Assembly (NCBI GenBank): GCA_947652805.1
Contig: CANTEM010000065.1
Span: forward strand, 1 to 6,608
Reading direction: 5' to 3'
Length of the DNA stretch: 6,608 nucleotides
Source of the DNA: an uncultured Clostridia bacterium
Lineage (GTDB): Bacteria > Bacillota > Clostridia > Oscillospirales > CAG-272
The notes beneath the pieces are model-generated. The model saw only the letters and a list, made by a program, of their open reading frames with translations, was not told the DNA's origin and ran no database searches. Positions 1-6,041 of the stretch are shown piece after piece. Within the stretch, counting starts at the first letter, position 1; each line of letters begins with the position of its first letter. A program made the position numbers and the translations under genes.

Positions 1-10
1 GCTTGACCGT

Positions 11-832
11 ATGAAACGATATACTTTGGGCTTGTACGAAAAGTCCATGCCGGATATGCTTTCCTTCCGGGAAAAGCTGCAATGTGCGGCGGACGCCGGT
101 TTTGACGCATTGGAGATGAGTATAGACGAATCGGATGCAAGATTGGAACGGCTCCATTGGTCGGCTGGAGAGCGCGCCGCGCTTTTAGCCCAAACAAGGG
201 AAGTTGGTACCTATATCAATACGATTTGTCTCAGCGGTCACCGGAAATATCCTCTGGGAAGCAATGATCCCCAGACTGCGGCACGTAGCATAGAAATTAT
301 GGAGGATGCGATCGGTCTGGCGTATGATTTGGGCGTGCATATCATTCAGCTTGCCGGATATGACGTGTATTATGAACCCTCTGACGAGGATACCAAAAAG
401 CGTTTTGGGGAAAACCTTACCCGTTCTGTGGAAATGGCTGCGACCCGGGGAATTATTTTGGCAATGGAAACCATGGAAAACGATTTCATGAATACCATCG
501 AAAAAGCCATGGCGTACGTCCGGCAGATTCAGTCTCCTTATTTGAAGGTTTATCCGGATATTGGAAATGTTACAAACGCTACTGATGATGTGATTGGCGA
601 TATCCGATCCGGCACCGGGCATATTGCAGCGGCACATTTGAAGGAAACTGCTCCCGGTATATACCGGAATATGCGGTTTGGCGAGGGACATGTGGATTTT
701 GCAGCGGCAACAACAGCGCTGAAACAGCAGGGTGTACATATGTATACGGCAGAGTTCTGGTATCTGGGCAATGATGATTGGCGCGAGGAACTGCGCCGCG
801 CCCACGATTATCTGCGTCCGTATCTGCAATAA
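11..832 (+). CDS. ulaE: L-ribulose-5-phosphate 3-epimerase, UlaE/SgbU family
   Basis: This cytoplasmic TIM-barrel epimerase of 273 residues should interconvert L-xylulose-5-P and L-ribulose-5-P at C3. Family landmarks are in order: LGLYEKSMP near the N-terminus (7-14), FDALEMSIDE (31-40), CLSGHRKYPLGS (73-84) and IQLAGYDVYY (112-121). The putative metal and catalytic residues are E153 (AMETME), D183 (YPDIGN), H209 (AAHLKE) and E248 (TAEFW), as in E. coli UlaE. Length is close to the usual 280 or so. The reading frame stays open to the left edge, so the start is not proven by a stop, but ATG at 11 places LGLYEK at the family-typical distance from the N-terminus. No clear ribosome site shows in the 10 bases before it. 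The kinase gene follows after 17 bases, and kinase plus 4-epimerase make an L-xylulose pathway the natural reading. The family assignment is strong; the in vivo substrate is inferred. Confidence 0.92.
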   Translation: MKRYTLGLYEKSMPDMLSFREKLQCAADAGFDALEMSIDESDARLERLHWSAGERAALLAQTREVGTYINTICLSGHRKYPLGSNDPQTAARSIEIMEDAIGLAYDLGVHIIQLAGYDVYYEPSDEDTKKRFGENLTRSVEMAATRGIILAMETMENDFMNTIEKAMAYVRQIQSPYLKVYPDIGNVTNATDDVIGDIRSGTGHIAAAHLKETAPGIYRNMRFGEGHVDFAAATTALKQQGVHMYTAEFWYLGNDDWREELRRAHDYLRPYLQ

Positions 833-834
833 GA

Positions 835-840
835 AAGGGA
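835..840 (+). promoter_or_regulatory. ribosome binding site fixing the kinase start at 850
   Basis: AAGGGA sits nine bases before the ATG at 850, just after the stop codon of the 3-epimerase. It supports 850 rather than the longer in-frame start at 778. Confidence 0.7.
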
Positions 841-849
841 AACAGACAT

Positions 850-2343
850 ATGTTGTATTTTATGGGGGTAGACAACGGCGGCACTACCATTAAAGCTGCA
901 ATTTTTGATCAGACAGGAAATGAGATTGCATCCGCATCTCAAAACACCCCTCTGCTTGTCCCCTGCGAGGGTTTTAACGAGCGGGATATGAATACCCTTT
1001 GGAAAACGACGGCGGCGGTAATCCAAAATGCTATTCAAAAAAGCGGTCTTGCACCCTCCGATATTGCAGGGGTCGGATGCACCGGGCATGGAAAAGGGCT
1101 GTACCTTTGGGGAAAAGATAACAAACCGGCATATCATGCTGTTGCGTCCACGGACAGAAGGGGTGCGCCGTATGTGGAACGGTGGTATGCAGACGGTACC
1201 GCTGCACAGGCGGAGGCGTTGGCGTTGCAGCCTGTGGTAGAAACCCAGCCGGTTGCCATTCTTGCTTGGATGAAGGAACACCATCCGGAGGTTATCCAAA
1301 ATACCCGTTGGATTTTTGAAGCAAAGGATTATATTCGGTTTATGCTGACCGGCAGGGCAATGGCAGAAGTGACCGATTATTCAGGCACTTGCCTGATGAA
1401 TTTGAATACCAAGAAATTTGACAGAGATCTATTGCGTTTGTTTGATTTGGAAGAGGTGTTTGATGCGCTGCCGCCTCTTTGTCAGTCCTATGAGCTTTGC
1501 GGAATTGTTACCGAAGAAGCGGCAAAAGATACAGGACTTGCTCCAGGGACACCGGTTTGCGGGGGGATGTTTGACATTGATGCCTGTGCAATCGCGCTGG
1601 ATGTGAGCACGCCGAACCGTCTTTGTATGATTACAGGTACATGGAGCATCAACGAATATATTGCAGAGAAGCCGGTTCCCACCGGTTCCTCCACCCACAA
1701 TTCCTTGTTCTGCATTCCCGGATATTATCTGATCGAGGAAAGCAGTCCCACTTCCTCCGGTAATCTGGAGTGGTTCATAAAGCACTTTGTACCCGGCGCA
1801 GGGGATCCTGGTGTGGATAAAAAAGCATTGTACCGAGAGATTGATAGGGAAGTGGCGGCACTACCGCCGGAGGAAAGCAGCATTTTATTTCTGCCTTTTT
1901 TATACGGTACTTATAATGAAAAGTGTACATCTTCTGCATTTGTCGGCATGACAAACTTTCACACACGCACCCATATGCTCCGCGCTATTTTTGAGGGCGT
2001 GTGTTTTTCCCATCTGCATCATATAGAAGCACTTCTTGCCCACCGCGATCCGCCGGACGCAATCCGTATGGCGGGCGGAGCAACCAATTCCGATGTGTGG
2101 GTGCAGATGTTTGCCGATGTGGTAGGTACGCCCATTGAAGTGGTCAAAACCAAAGAACCGGGAGCTCTTGGCTGCGCGATGGCTGCTGCGATTGCGGCGG
2201 GAGTGTATCCGGACTATCAAACTGCGGCGGAGCATATGACGAAGGTTTCCGGGGCAATTTACCCGAACAAGGAAAATACGGAAATCTATCAAAGAAAATA
2301 TGCACGGTTCTGTCGGCTGATCGCATTGCTCAGCCAGCAATAA
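850..2343 (+). CDS. lyxK: L-xylulose kinase (LyxK-type FGGY sugar kinase)
   Basis: This ATP-dependent sugar kinase of 497 residues probably converts L-xylulose to L-xylulose-5-P. The N-terminal phosphate loop reads GVDNGGTTIKAAIFD (6-20). The likely catalytic aspartate is D242 in GGMFDIDA (238-245). A second nucleotide-binding part contains MITGTWSINEY (260-270), and the adenosine region around 408-430 has AGGATNSDVW followed by FADVVGTP. The block EESSPTSSGNLEWF (296-309) closely resembles E. coli L-xylulokinase as I recall it and favours LyxK over xylulokinase or ribulokinase. ATG at 850 is chosen because AAGGGA lies nine bases upstream; an upstream in-frame start at 778 would overlap the epimerase gene and add 24 residues not expected before the phosphate loop. 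Its flanking epimerases match the product of this reaction. FGGY substrate choice is hard to read from sequence, so L-xylulose rests partly on context. Confidence 0.88.
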   Translation: MLYFMGVDNGGTTIKAAIFDQTGNEIASASQNTPLLVPCEGFNERDMNTLWKTTAAVIQNAIQKSGLAPSDIAGVGCTGHGKGLYLWGKDNKPAYHAVASTDRRGAPYVERWYADGTAAQAEALALQPVVETQPVAILAWMKEHHPEVIQNTRWIFEAKDYIRFMLTGRAMAEVTDYSGTCLMNLNTKKFDRDLLRLFDLEEVFDALPPLCQSYELCGIVTEEAAKDTGLAPGTPVCGGMFDIDACAIALDVSTPNRLCMITGTWSINEYIAEKPVPTGSSTHNSLFCIPGYYLIEESSPTSSGNLEWFIKHFVPGAGDPGVDKKALYREIDREVAALPPEESSILFLPFLYGTYNEKCTSSAFVGMTNFHTRTHMLRAIFEGVCFSHLHHIEALLAHRDPPDAIRMAGGATNSDVWVQMFADVVGTPIEVVKTKEPGALGCAMAAAIAAGVYPDYQTAAEHMTKVSGAIYPNKENTEIYQRKYARFCRLIALLSQQ

Positions 2344-2356
2344 AAGATTGATTTTT

Positions 2357-2363
2357 AAAGGAG
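2357..2363 (+). promoter_or_regulatory. ribosome binding site fixing the 4-epimerase start at 2372
   Basis: AAAGGAG lies eight bases before ATG 2372. The frame is also open from a TTG at 2348, but that start would place this strong site inside the gene and has none of its own. Confidence 0.8.
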
Positions 2364-2371
2364 AAAAATTT

Positions 2372-3064
2372 ATGTTGGAACAATTAAAGGCGGAGGTCTT
2401 TGCCGCTAATATGTGCTTGCCGAAATACGGTCTGGTGACCTTTACCTGGGGAAATGTTTCCGGAATTGATCGGGAACGGGGACTGGTAGTAATCAAGCCC
2501 TCCGGAGTCAGCTATGAGGAAATGAACGCAGAGGATATGGTTGTTGTTTCTCTGGAGGACGGACAGGTGGTGGAAGGCAACCTGAATCCTTCCTCCGATA
2601 CACCCTCCCATCTGGAATTTTACCGCCATTTTTCTACAATTGGAGGCGTTGTGCATACCCATTCCCGCTGGGCGACCGCATGGGCACAGGCAGGCAGAGG
2701 CATTCCTGCATACGGTACCACCCATGGGGATTATTTCTACGGCGAAATCCCCTGTACCCGGAAGATGACGCCTGCTGAAATTGCAGATGCTTATGAAAAA
2801 AATACCGGATTGGTTGTTGTGGAGACCTTTCAGGATAAGGACCCGGCACAAATCCCGGCAGTGTTGGTACACAGCCACGGTCCGTTTACCTGGGGAAAAG
2901 ATGCACACGAAGCGGTACACAATGCCGTTGTGCTGGAAGAATTGGCTATGATGGCGTTTTATACAGAACAAATGGGGCAGACTGCACCCATGCAAAAAGA
3001 GCTTTTAGACAAACACTTCCTGCGCAAGCACGGTGCAAACGCATATTACGGACAGAAAAAATAA
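2372..3064 (+). CDS. araD: L-ribulose-5-phosphate 4-epimerase (AraD/SgbE/UlaF family)
   Basis: This zinc-dependent class II aldolase-fold epimerase inverts C4 of L-ribulose-5-P to give D-xylulose-5-P. Its 230 residues compare with 231 in E. coli AraD, and active-site positions line up almost residue for residue. The substrate loops are GNVSGID (27-33) and KPSGVSY (42-48). SSDTPSH carries D76, the metal ligands are H95 and H97 in HTHS and H169 in HSHG, the catalytic D120 is in TTHGDYFYG, and the C-terminal tyrosine pair is in NAYYGQ (223-228). Start choice follows the AAAGGAG site at 2357. The gene is 28 bases after the kinase and completes its pathway. An arabinose role, the usual one for AraD, is less likely here because no isomerase or ribulokinase is present. 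SgbE or UlaF would be an equally good name. Confidence 0.95.
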   Translation: MLEQLKAEVFAANMCLPKYGLVTFTWGNVSGIDRERGLVVIKPSGVSYEEMNAEDMVVVSLEDGQVVEGNLNPSSDTPSHLEFYRHFSTIGGVVHTHSRWATAWAQAGRGIPAYGTTHGDYFYGEIPCTRKMTPAEIADAYEKNTGLVVVETFQDKDPAQIPAVLVHSHGPFTWGKDAHEAVHNAVVLEELAMMAFYTEQMGQTAPMQKELLDKHFLRKHGANAYYGQKK

Positions 3065-3088
3065 AAAGATTATAAGAGGAAAACTACG

Positions 3089-4453
3089 ATGGCGTTTCGA
3101 GAGGATTTTTTATGGGGCGTAGGCACTTCTGCATATCAAATTGAAGGTGCCGCAGCAGAGGACGGACGTGCTCCGTCCGTATGGGATCAGTATTGCCATG
3201 AGGAGGGCGGTCACATTGCCTGCGGACATACCGGCGATGTAGCATGTGATCACTACCACAGATATAAAGAAGATGTACAGCTTATGCGGGAATTGGGAAT
3301 CCGGTCTTATCGGTTTTCTCTTTCATGGAGCAGAATTTTGCCGGAGGGAATCGGTGCGGTAAATCAAAAGGGAATTAATTTCTATAACAATCTGATTGAC
3401 GAATTGCTGGCAAACGGAATCACCCCCTGCATAACTCTGTTCCACTGGGACTATCCGTATGCATTACAAAAAAAAGGCGCCTGGCTCAATCCGGAAAGCT
3501 CCGACTGGTTTGCCTATTATACCGAGGTTGTCGCCAAGGCGTTCGGTGATCGGGTAAAGTGGTTTATTACGTTTAATGAACCCCAGTGCTTTTTGGGAAT
3601 GGGATATTTTGACGGCTGTAATGCTCCCGGAAAGCGTCATGGACTGGAAGATATGGCGCAGATGCTGCACAATATGTTTTTGGCCCACGGAAAATCGGTG
3701 CTGGCAATCCGCAAATATGTGCAGGATGCTAAGGTGGGATATGCGCCTACCTGCGGCGTGAACATCCCGTTTACAGACAGTGCAGAAGATATTGCAGCGG
3801 CGCGGAAAAAATATTTCAGTGTGGATGCCGGTGCGTGGATTTGGAATGTGGTACTGTGGAGCGATCCGGTAATGCTTGGCAGATACCCGGAAGAGGATCC
3901 TTTCTTTGCGGGGCAGTTCCGGCAGTATTTACCTGAAAATTATCAGGAAGATATGATGATTATCTGTCAGCCTTTGGACTTTTACGGGCAGAATATATAC
4001 AACGGCTCTCTTTGGAAAGCGGACGAAAACGGCGAACCGGTATGGACGTCCAACCCGGTGGGAAGTCCACGGACAGCCAACGGTTGGCCTGTAACGCCGG
4101 ACGCTTTGTACTGGGGACCGAAATTTTTGTATGAGCGGTATAAACTGCCGATTATGATTACGGAAAACGGCATGTCCTGTCATGACGCTGTATCTTTGGA
4201 CGGAGGGGTGCACGACCCGAACCGGATTGATTTTACCCATCGGTATTTGCAATCCCTAAAGCGTGCGGCGGACGAGGGCGTTGATATTATCGGATATTAC
4301 CACTGGTCCCTTTTGGATAATTTTGAGTGGGGCGCAGGATATACGGAGCGGTTTGGCTTGGTATATGTAGATTATGCTACCCAGGCGCGAATCAAAAAGG
4401 ATTCTTTTGCATGGTACAAATCCGTTATTTTGGAAAACGGAGAATCTTTATAA
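3089..4453 (+). CDS. GH1 family beta-glucosidase, cytoplasmic
   Basis: This retaining beta-glycosidase of 454 residues has the full single-domain GH1 length and no signal peptide, so it acts on glycosides already in the cytoplasm. The N-terminal signature FLWGVGTSAYQIEGA (7-21) includes Q17. FHWD (118-121) supplies H119, TFNEP (161-165) carries the acid/base E164, and ITENG (357-361) carries the nucleophile E359. HWSLLDNFEW (405-414) with E413 and W414 is the sugar-binding loop of ordinary beta-glucosidases. The Ser/Lys/Tyr phosphate pocket of 6-phospho-beta-glucosidases is not seen there, so a PTS-imported phosphorylated substrate is unlikely. The start is ATG 3089 with AAGAGGA eight bases before it. 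Placement 24 bases after the 4-epimerase suggests it feeds the same sugar pathway, perhaps by cleaving a beta-glycoside. Substrate could equally be a galactoside or fucoside, since GH1 enzymes are often promiscuous. Confidence 0.93.
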   Translation: MAFREDFLWGVGTSAYQIEGAAAEDGRAPSVWDQYCHEEGGHIACGHTGDVACDHYHRYKEDVQLMRELGIRSYRFSLSWSRILPEGIGAVNQKGINFYNNLIDELLANGITPCITLFHWDYPYALQKKGAWLNPESSDWFAYYTEVVAKAFGDRVKWFITFNEPQCFLGMGYFDGCNAPGKRHGLEDMAQMLHNMFLAHGKSVLAIRKYVQDAKVGYAPTCGVNIPFTDSAEDIAAARKKYFSVDAGAWIWNVVLWSDPVMLGRYPEEDPFFAGQFRQYLPENYQEDMMIICQPLDFYGQNIYNGSLWKADENGEPVWTSNPVGSPRTANGWPVTPDALYWGPKFLYERYKLPIMITENGMSCHDAVSLDGGVHDPNRIDFTHRYLQSLKRAADEGVDIIGYYHWSLLDNFEWGAGYTERFGLVYVDYATQARIKKDSFAWYKSVILENGESL

Positions 4454-4468
4454 AAATAGGGAGAATGC

Positions 4469-5017
4469 ATGATGAGAAAAGCGGCAATAGCAATTTGTCT
4501 GACCCTGCTTGTGTGTCTCTTTGCAGGCTGCCAGGAGAAAACAGAGGATACACCAAAGACGGACTCTTCTCTCAATATTCAGACAACAACTTTAAACGGT
4601 GAGGCATTCACTTTTGATGATATTGCAGAAAACAAGCTGACTGTTTTAAACGTATGGGCTACATGGTGTCCGCCCTGTGTGGCGGAATTGCCCCATCTGC
4701 AAAAAATCAGTGAAGATTTTCAGGAGGAGGGTGTCAGAGTCGTCGGTGTACTTCAAGACGGCGTTACAGAATTGGGCGAGACGGACGCAGATACGGTGGA
4801 ATCGGCAAATGCACTGCTGGAGGAAGCGGGCGCAGAGTATCCGATTCTTTTGCCGGACGATACTTTGCAACAGACTTTTATCCGTACGATGCAGTATTTT
4901 CCCACTACGTTTTTTCTGGACGGGCAGGGAAATGTGATCCAAAGAATAGAAGGAGCGCGGGATTATGAAGGCTGGAGTGAAATCATCCGGGAAGCGTTGG
5001 AAAAGATCGACGGATAA
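4469..5017 (+). CDS. TlpA-family thioredoxin-like lipoprotein
   Basis: This extracytoplasmic thiol-disulfide protein of 182 residues is anchored by lipid. The N-terminus is a lipoprotein signal: MMRK, a hydrophobic stretch (5-19), then a lipobox FAGC with C21 as the lipidated residue, followed by a polar linker (22-36). The thioredoxin fold follows, with LNVWATWCPPC (60-70) holding the redox pair C67/C70, VVGVLQDG (91-98) and the cis-proline P145 in YFPTTFFLDGQG. The WCPPC motif and cis-Pro are typical of TlpA/ResA-type reductases. ATG 4469 and ATG 4472 are adjacent and both lie in range of AGGGAG (4458-4463), so the start is uncertain by one residue. It begins 15 bases after the glucosidase and its last 53 bases overlap the next small gene. 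Its reductant is probably supplied by the two membrane proteins encoded next; the physiological target (methionine sulfoxide reductase, cytochrome or other secreted thiols) cannot be told here. Confidence 0.92.
   Translation: MMRKAAIAICLTLLVCLFAGCQEKTEDTPKTDSSLNIQTTTLNGEAFTFDDIAENKLTVLNVWATWCPPCVAELPHLQKISEDFQEEGVRVVGVLQDGVTELGETDADTVESANALLEEAGAEYPILLPDDTLQQTFIRTMQYFPTTFFLDGQGNVIQRIEGARDYEGWSEIIREALEKIDG
4950..4955 (+). promoter_or_regulatory. ribosome binding site inside the tlpA-like gene
   Basis: AAGGAG lies nine bases before ATG 4965, inside the coding region of the thioredoxin lipoprotein. It supports starting the small membrane protein at 4965 rather than at the in-frame ATG 5025, which has no comparable site in front of it. 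Confidence 0.65.
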
Positions 5018-5150
5018 AATTCTCATGTGGCAGGTTCTGCTTTTCATGGCAGGGGTCCTTGCATTTGCCGTGGGGATTTACCGGGATGAGGTGCGCACAG
5101 TGCTTATGAAAGCAATTTATATATGTCTGGAGTGTATCGGAATTGGCTAA
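4965..5150 (+). CDS. small membrane protein with C-terminal CxxC (CD1871A-like)
   Basis: This 61-residue protein has a basic N-terminus (K and R at positions 2-18), one clear hydrophobic segment (22-38), a charged turn YRDEVR (39-44), and a second hydrophobic stretch ending in ICLECIGIG with C54 and C57. The CLECIGIG tail ends exactly at the stop codon. From memory this matches a short uncharacterised clostridial family named after C. difficile CD1871A, found beside TlpA and 4Fe-4S membrane genes. It probably passes electrons or assembles with the NapH-like protein next door; that role is inferred. The first 53 bases overlap the lipoprotein gene and the last 8 overlap the following gene, implying translational coupling. 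ATG 4965 is preferred because of AAGGAG at 4950; a start at 5025 would give 41 residues, close to the size I recall for some relatives, and cannot be excluded. Topology is unclear: one segment puts the cysteines outside, a two-helix hairpin puts them in the membrane. Confidence 0.8.
   Translation: MKAGVKSSGKRWKRSTDKILMWQVLLFMAGVLAFAVGIYRDEVRTVLMKAIYICLECIGIG
5128..5132 (+). promoter_or_regulatory. ribosome binding site for the TTG-started NapH-like gene
   Basis: TGGAG lies 10 bases before the TTG at 5143, within the end of the small CxxC gene. The nearby ATG at 5151 is in a different frame and gives only a 68-codon shadow frame, so the TTG is the likely start. Confidence 0.5.
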
Positions 5151-6015
5151 ATGGCCTATCAGTTTCAGAAAAACGGTGCAGAGCGTATGGACAGTTCTGA
5201 CGAACGGTTATATTGTAGGATTTTTCAGAGGGAAGATTTATACCGGAAAATTGAAAAACATGTGTGTTCCCGGGCTGAACTGCTATTCCTGCCCGGGAAG
5301 CCTTGGCTCCTGCCCGATTGGTTCCCTGCAGGCAGTGCTTGGCAGTGCCAAATATAAAATTTCCTTTTATTTGCTTGGATTTTTCCTGCTGATCGGAACC
5401 CTGCTTGGCAGACTTGTATGCGGATTCCTTTGTCCCTTTGGACTGATTCAAGAGCTTTTATATAAAATACCGTTTATAAAAAAGATCAGAACCTTCCGGT
5501 TGGATCGTCCGCTGCGGTGGCTGAAATATGGTATTTTAGTGGTATTTGTAATGCTGCTTCCTTTGTTTATTGTAGATGCAGCCGGCACCGGCTCCCCGTG
5601 GTTTTGCAAGTGGATTTGCCCCGCCGGCACTTTGGAAGGCGGTGTTCCTTTGGTTTCTACAAATCCCGCTTTGCAGAGTGTGATTGGATTTTTGTTTCAT
5701 TGGAAACTTGCTATACTATTGGTTACAATTTTGCTGTCCATATTGATTTACCGTCCGTTTTGCAAGTACATTTGTCCGCTCGGCGCTATTTATGCCCTGT
5801 TTAATAAGGTTTCTGTTTACAGATATCATGTGGATCAGGAAAAGTGCACCGGGTGCGGGAAATGCGAGAAAGCTTGTCCTATGCAGATCAGCCCCGTACG
5901 GGAAACAAACCATCTGGAATGTATTCGCTGCGGCGAATGCAAGGGGGGGTGTTCCTTTAATGCGATTACATCTGGTTTTTCATTCGGAAGTAAAAATAAG
6001 GGAAAGAACTCCTGA
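5143..6015 (+). CDS. NapH-like 4Fe-4S membrane protein
   Basis: This membrane electron-transfer protein of 290 residues has hydrophobic segments at about 12-28, 74-92, 128-145 and 183-203, and a C-terminal ferredoxin domain that four segments would place in the cytoplasm. That domain binds two 4Fe-4S clusters: C235, C238, C241 with C245-P, and C260, C263, C266, C270. Upstream are three CxxxCP motifs (C93/C97, C155/C159, C207/C211) of the NapH/NosR/CcoG kind, and an N-terminal group C41, C47, C50, C57 around VPGLNCYSCPG. All 18 cysteines fall in these motifs. The gene starts with TTG, overlapping the small CxxC gene by 8 bases; GTG 5176 would be the next usable start but would cost the conserved-looking N-terminus. 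It probably takes electrons from cytoplasmic ferredoxin-like donors and delivers them across the membrane to the CxxC partner and the TlpA-type lipoprotein. The family resemblance is clear; that route is inference. Its stop codon lies inside the terminator stem. Confidence 0.9.
   Translation: MAKWPISFRKTVQSVWTVLTNGYIVGFFRGKIYTGKLKNMCVPGLNCYSCPGSLGSCPIGSLQAVLGSAKYKISFYLLGFFLLIGTLLGRLVCGFLCPFGLIQELLYKIPFIKKIRTFRLDRPLRWLKYGILVVFVMLLPLFIVDAAGTGSPWFCKWICPAGTLEGGVPLVSTNPALQSVIGFLFHWKLAILLVTILLSILIYRPFCKYICPLGAIYALFNKVSVYRYHVDQEKCTGCGKCEKACPMQISPVRETNHLECIRCGECKGGCSFNAITSGFSFGSKNKGKNS
5267..5299. repeat. short inverted repeat inside the NapH-like gene
   Basis: TTCCCGGGC (5267-5275) and its perfect complement GCCCGGGAA (5291-5299) flank a 15-base loop. 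The repeat coincides with the two Pro-Gly codon pairs of the N-terminal cysteine motif, so protein sequence may explain it. It could form a 9-bp stem in the messenger. Confidence 0.35.
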
Positions 6016-6041
6016 ATTTTCAGGAGTTCTTTCCCTTATTT
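5994..6041. terminator. long perfect hairpin, probably a bidirectional intrinsic terminator
   Basis: The 22 bases at 5995-6016 are the exact reverse complement of 6019-6040, and A5994-T6041 extends the pairing; the physical loop is the AATTTT at 6015-6020 or close to it. The core begins GGGAAAG and ends CTTTCCC, and is followed by TTATTT on the + strand. On the - strand the same stem is followed by CTTATTTTTAC, also T-rich, so it could stop transcription from either side. The left arm starts at codon 285 of the NapH-like gene and contains its TGA (6013-6015). It closes the long operon and insulates the next unit. A longer-than-usual perfect stem with a short T tract makes termination likely, but strength is not readable. 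Confidence 0.85.

Noticed and set aside
1..10. TGA at 4-6 as the end of an upstream gene.
   Set aside because: Ten bases are too few to tell a real stop of a neighbour from chance.
185..829. Minus-strand open frame of 214 codons opposite the 3-epimerase gene.
   Set aside because: It lies fully antisense to a gene with complete family motifs, resembles no family I recognise, and has no ribosome site or promoter of note.
778..849. Upstream in-frame start for the kinase, adding 24 residues.
   Set aside because: It would overlap the 3-epimerase by 55 bases, lacks a good ribosome site and places Arg-rich residues before the phosphate loop; ATG 850 with AAGGGA fits the family.
2348..2371. TTG start eight codons before the 4-epimerase ATG.
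   Set aside because: The strong AAAGGAG site lies inside that extension and AraD homologues start at the position matching 2372.
1900..2995. Two long minus-strand frames (1900-2496 and 2384-2995) opposite the kinase and 4-epimerase genes.
   Set aside because: Both are shadows of well-conserved plus-strand enzymes, with low-complexity, His/Cys/Arg-rich translations typical of antisense frames.
3468..3475. Run of eight A in the glucosidase gene, forming an A_AAA_AAA slippery heptamer.
   Set aside because: A -1 shift would give a short unrelated tail with an early stop, no stimulating hairpin is evident, and the run simply encodes Gln-Lys-Lys in a conserved enzyme.
5151..5357. ATG-started frame of 68 codons at the beginning of the NapH-like gene.
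   Set aside because: It is in another frame from the clear 4Fe-4S protein, and its product shows no domain; the true gene uses TTG 5143.
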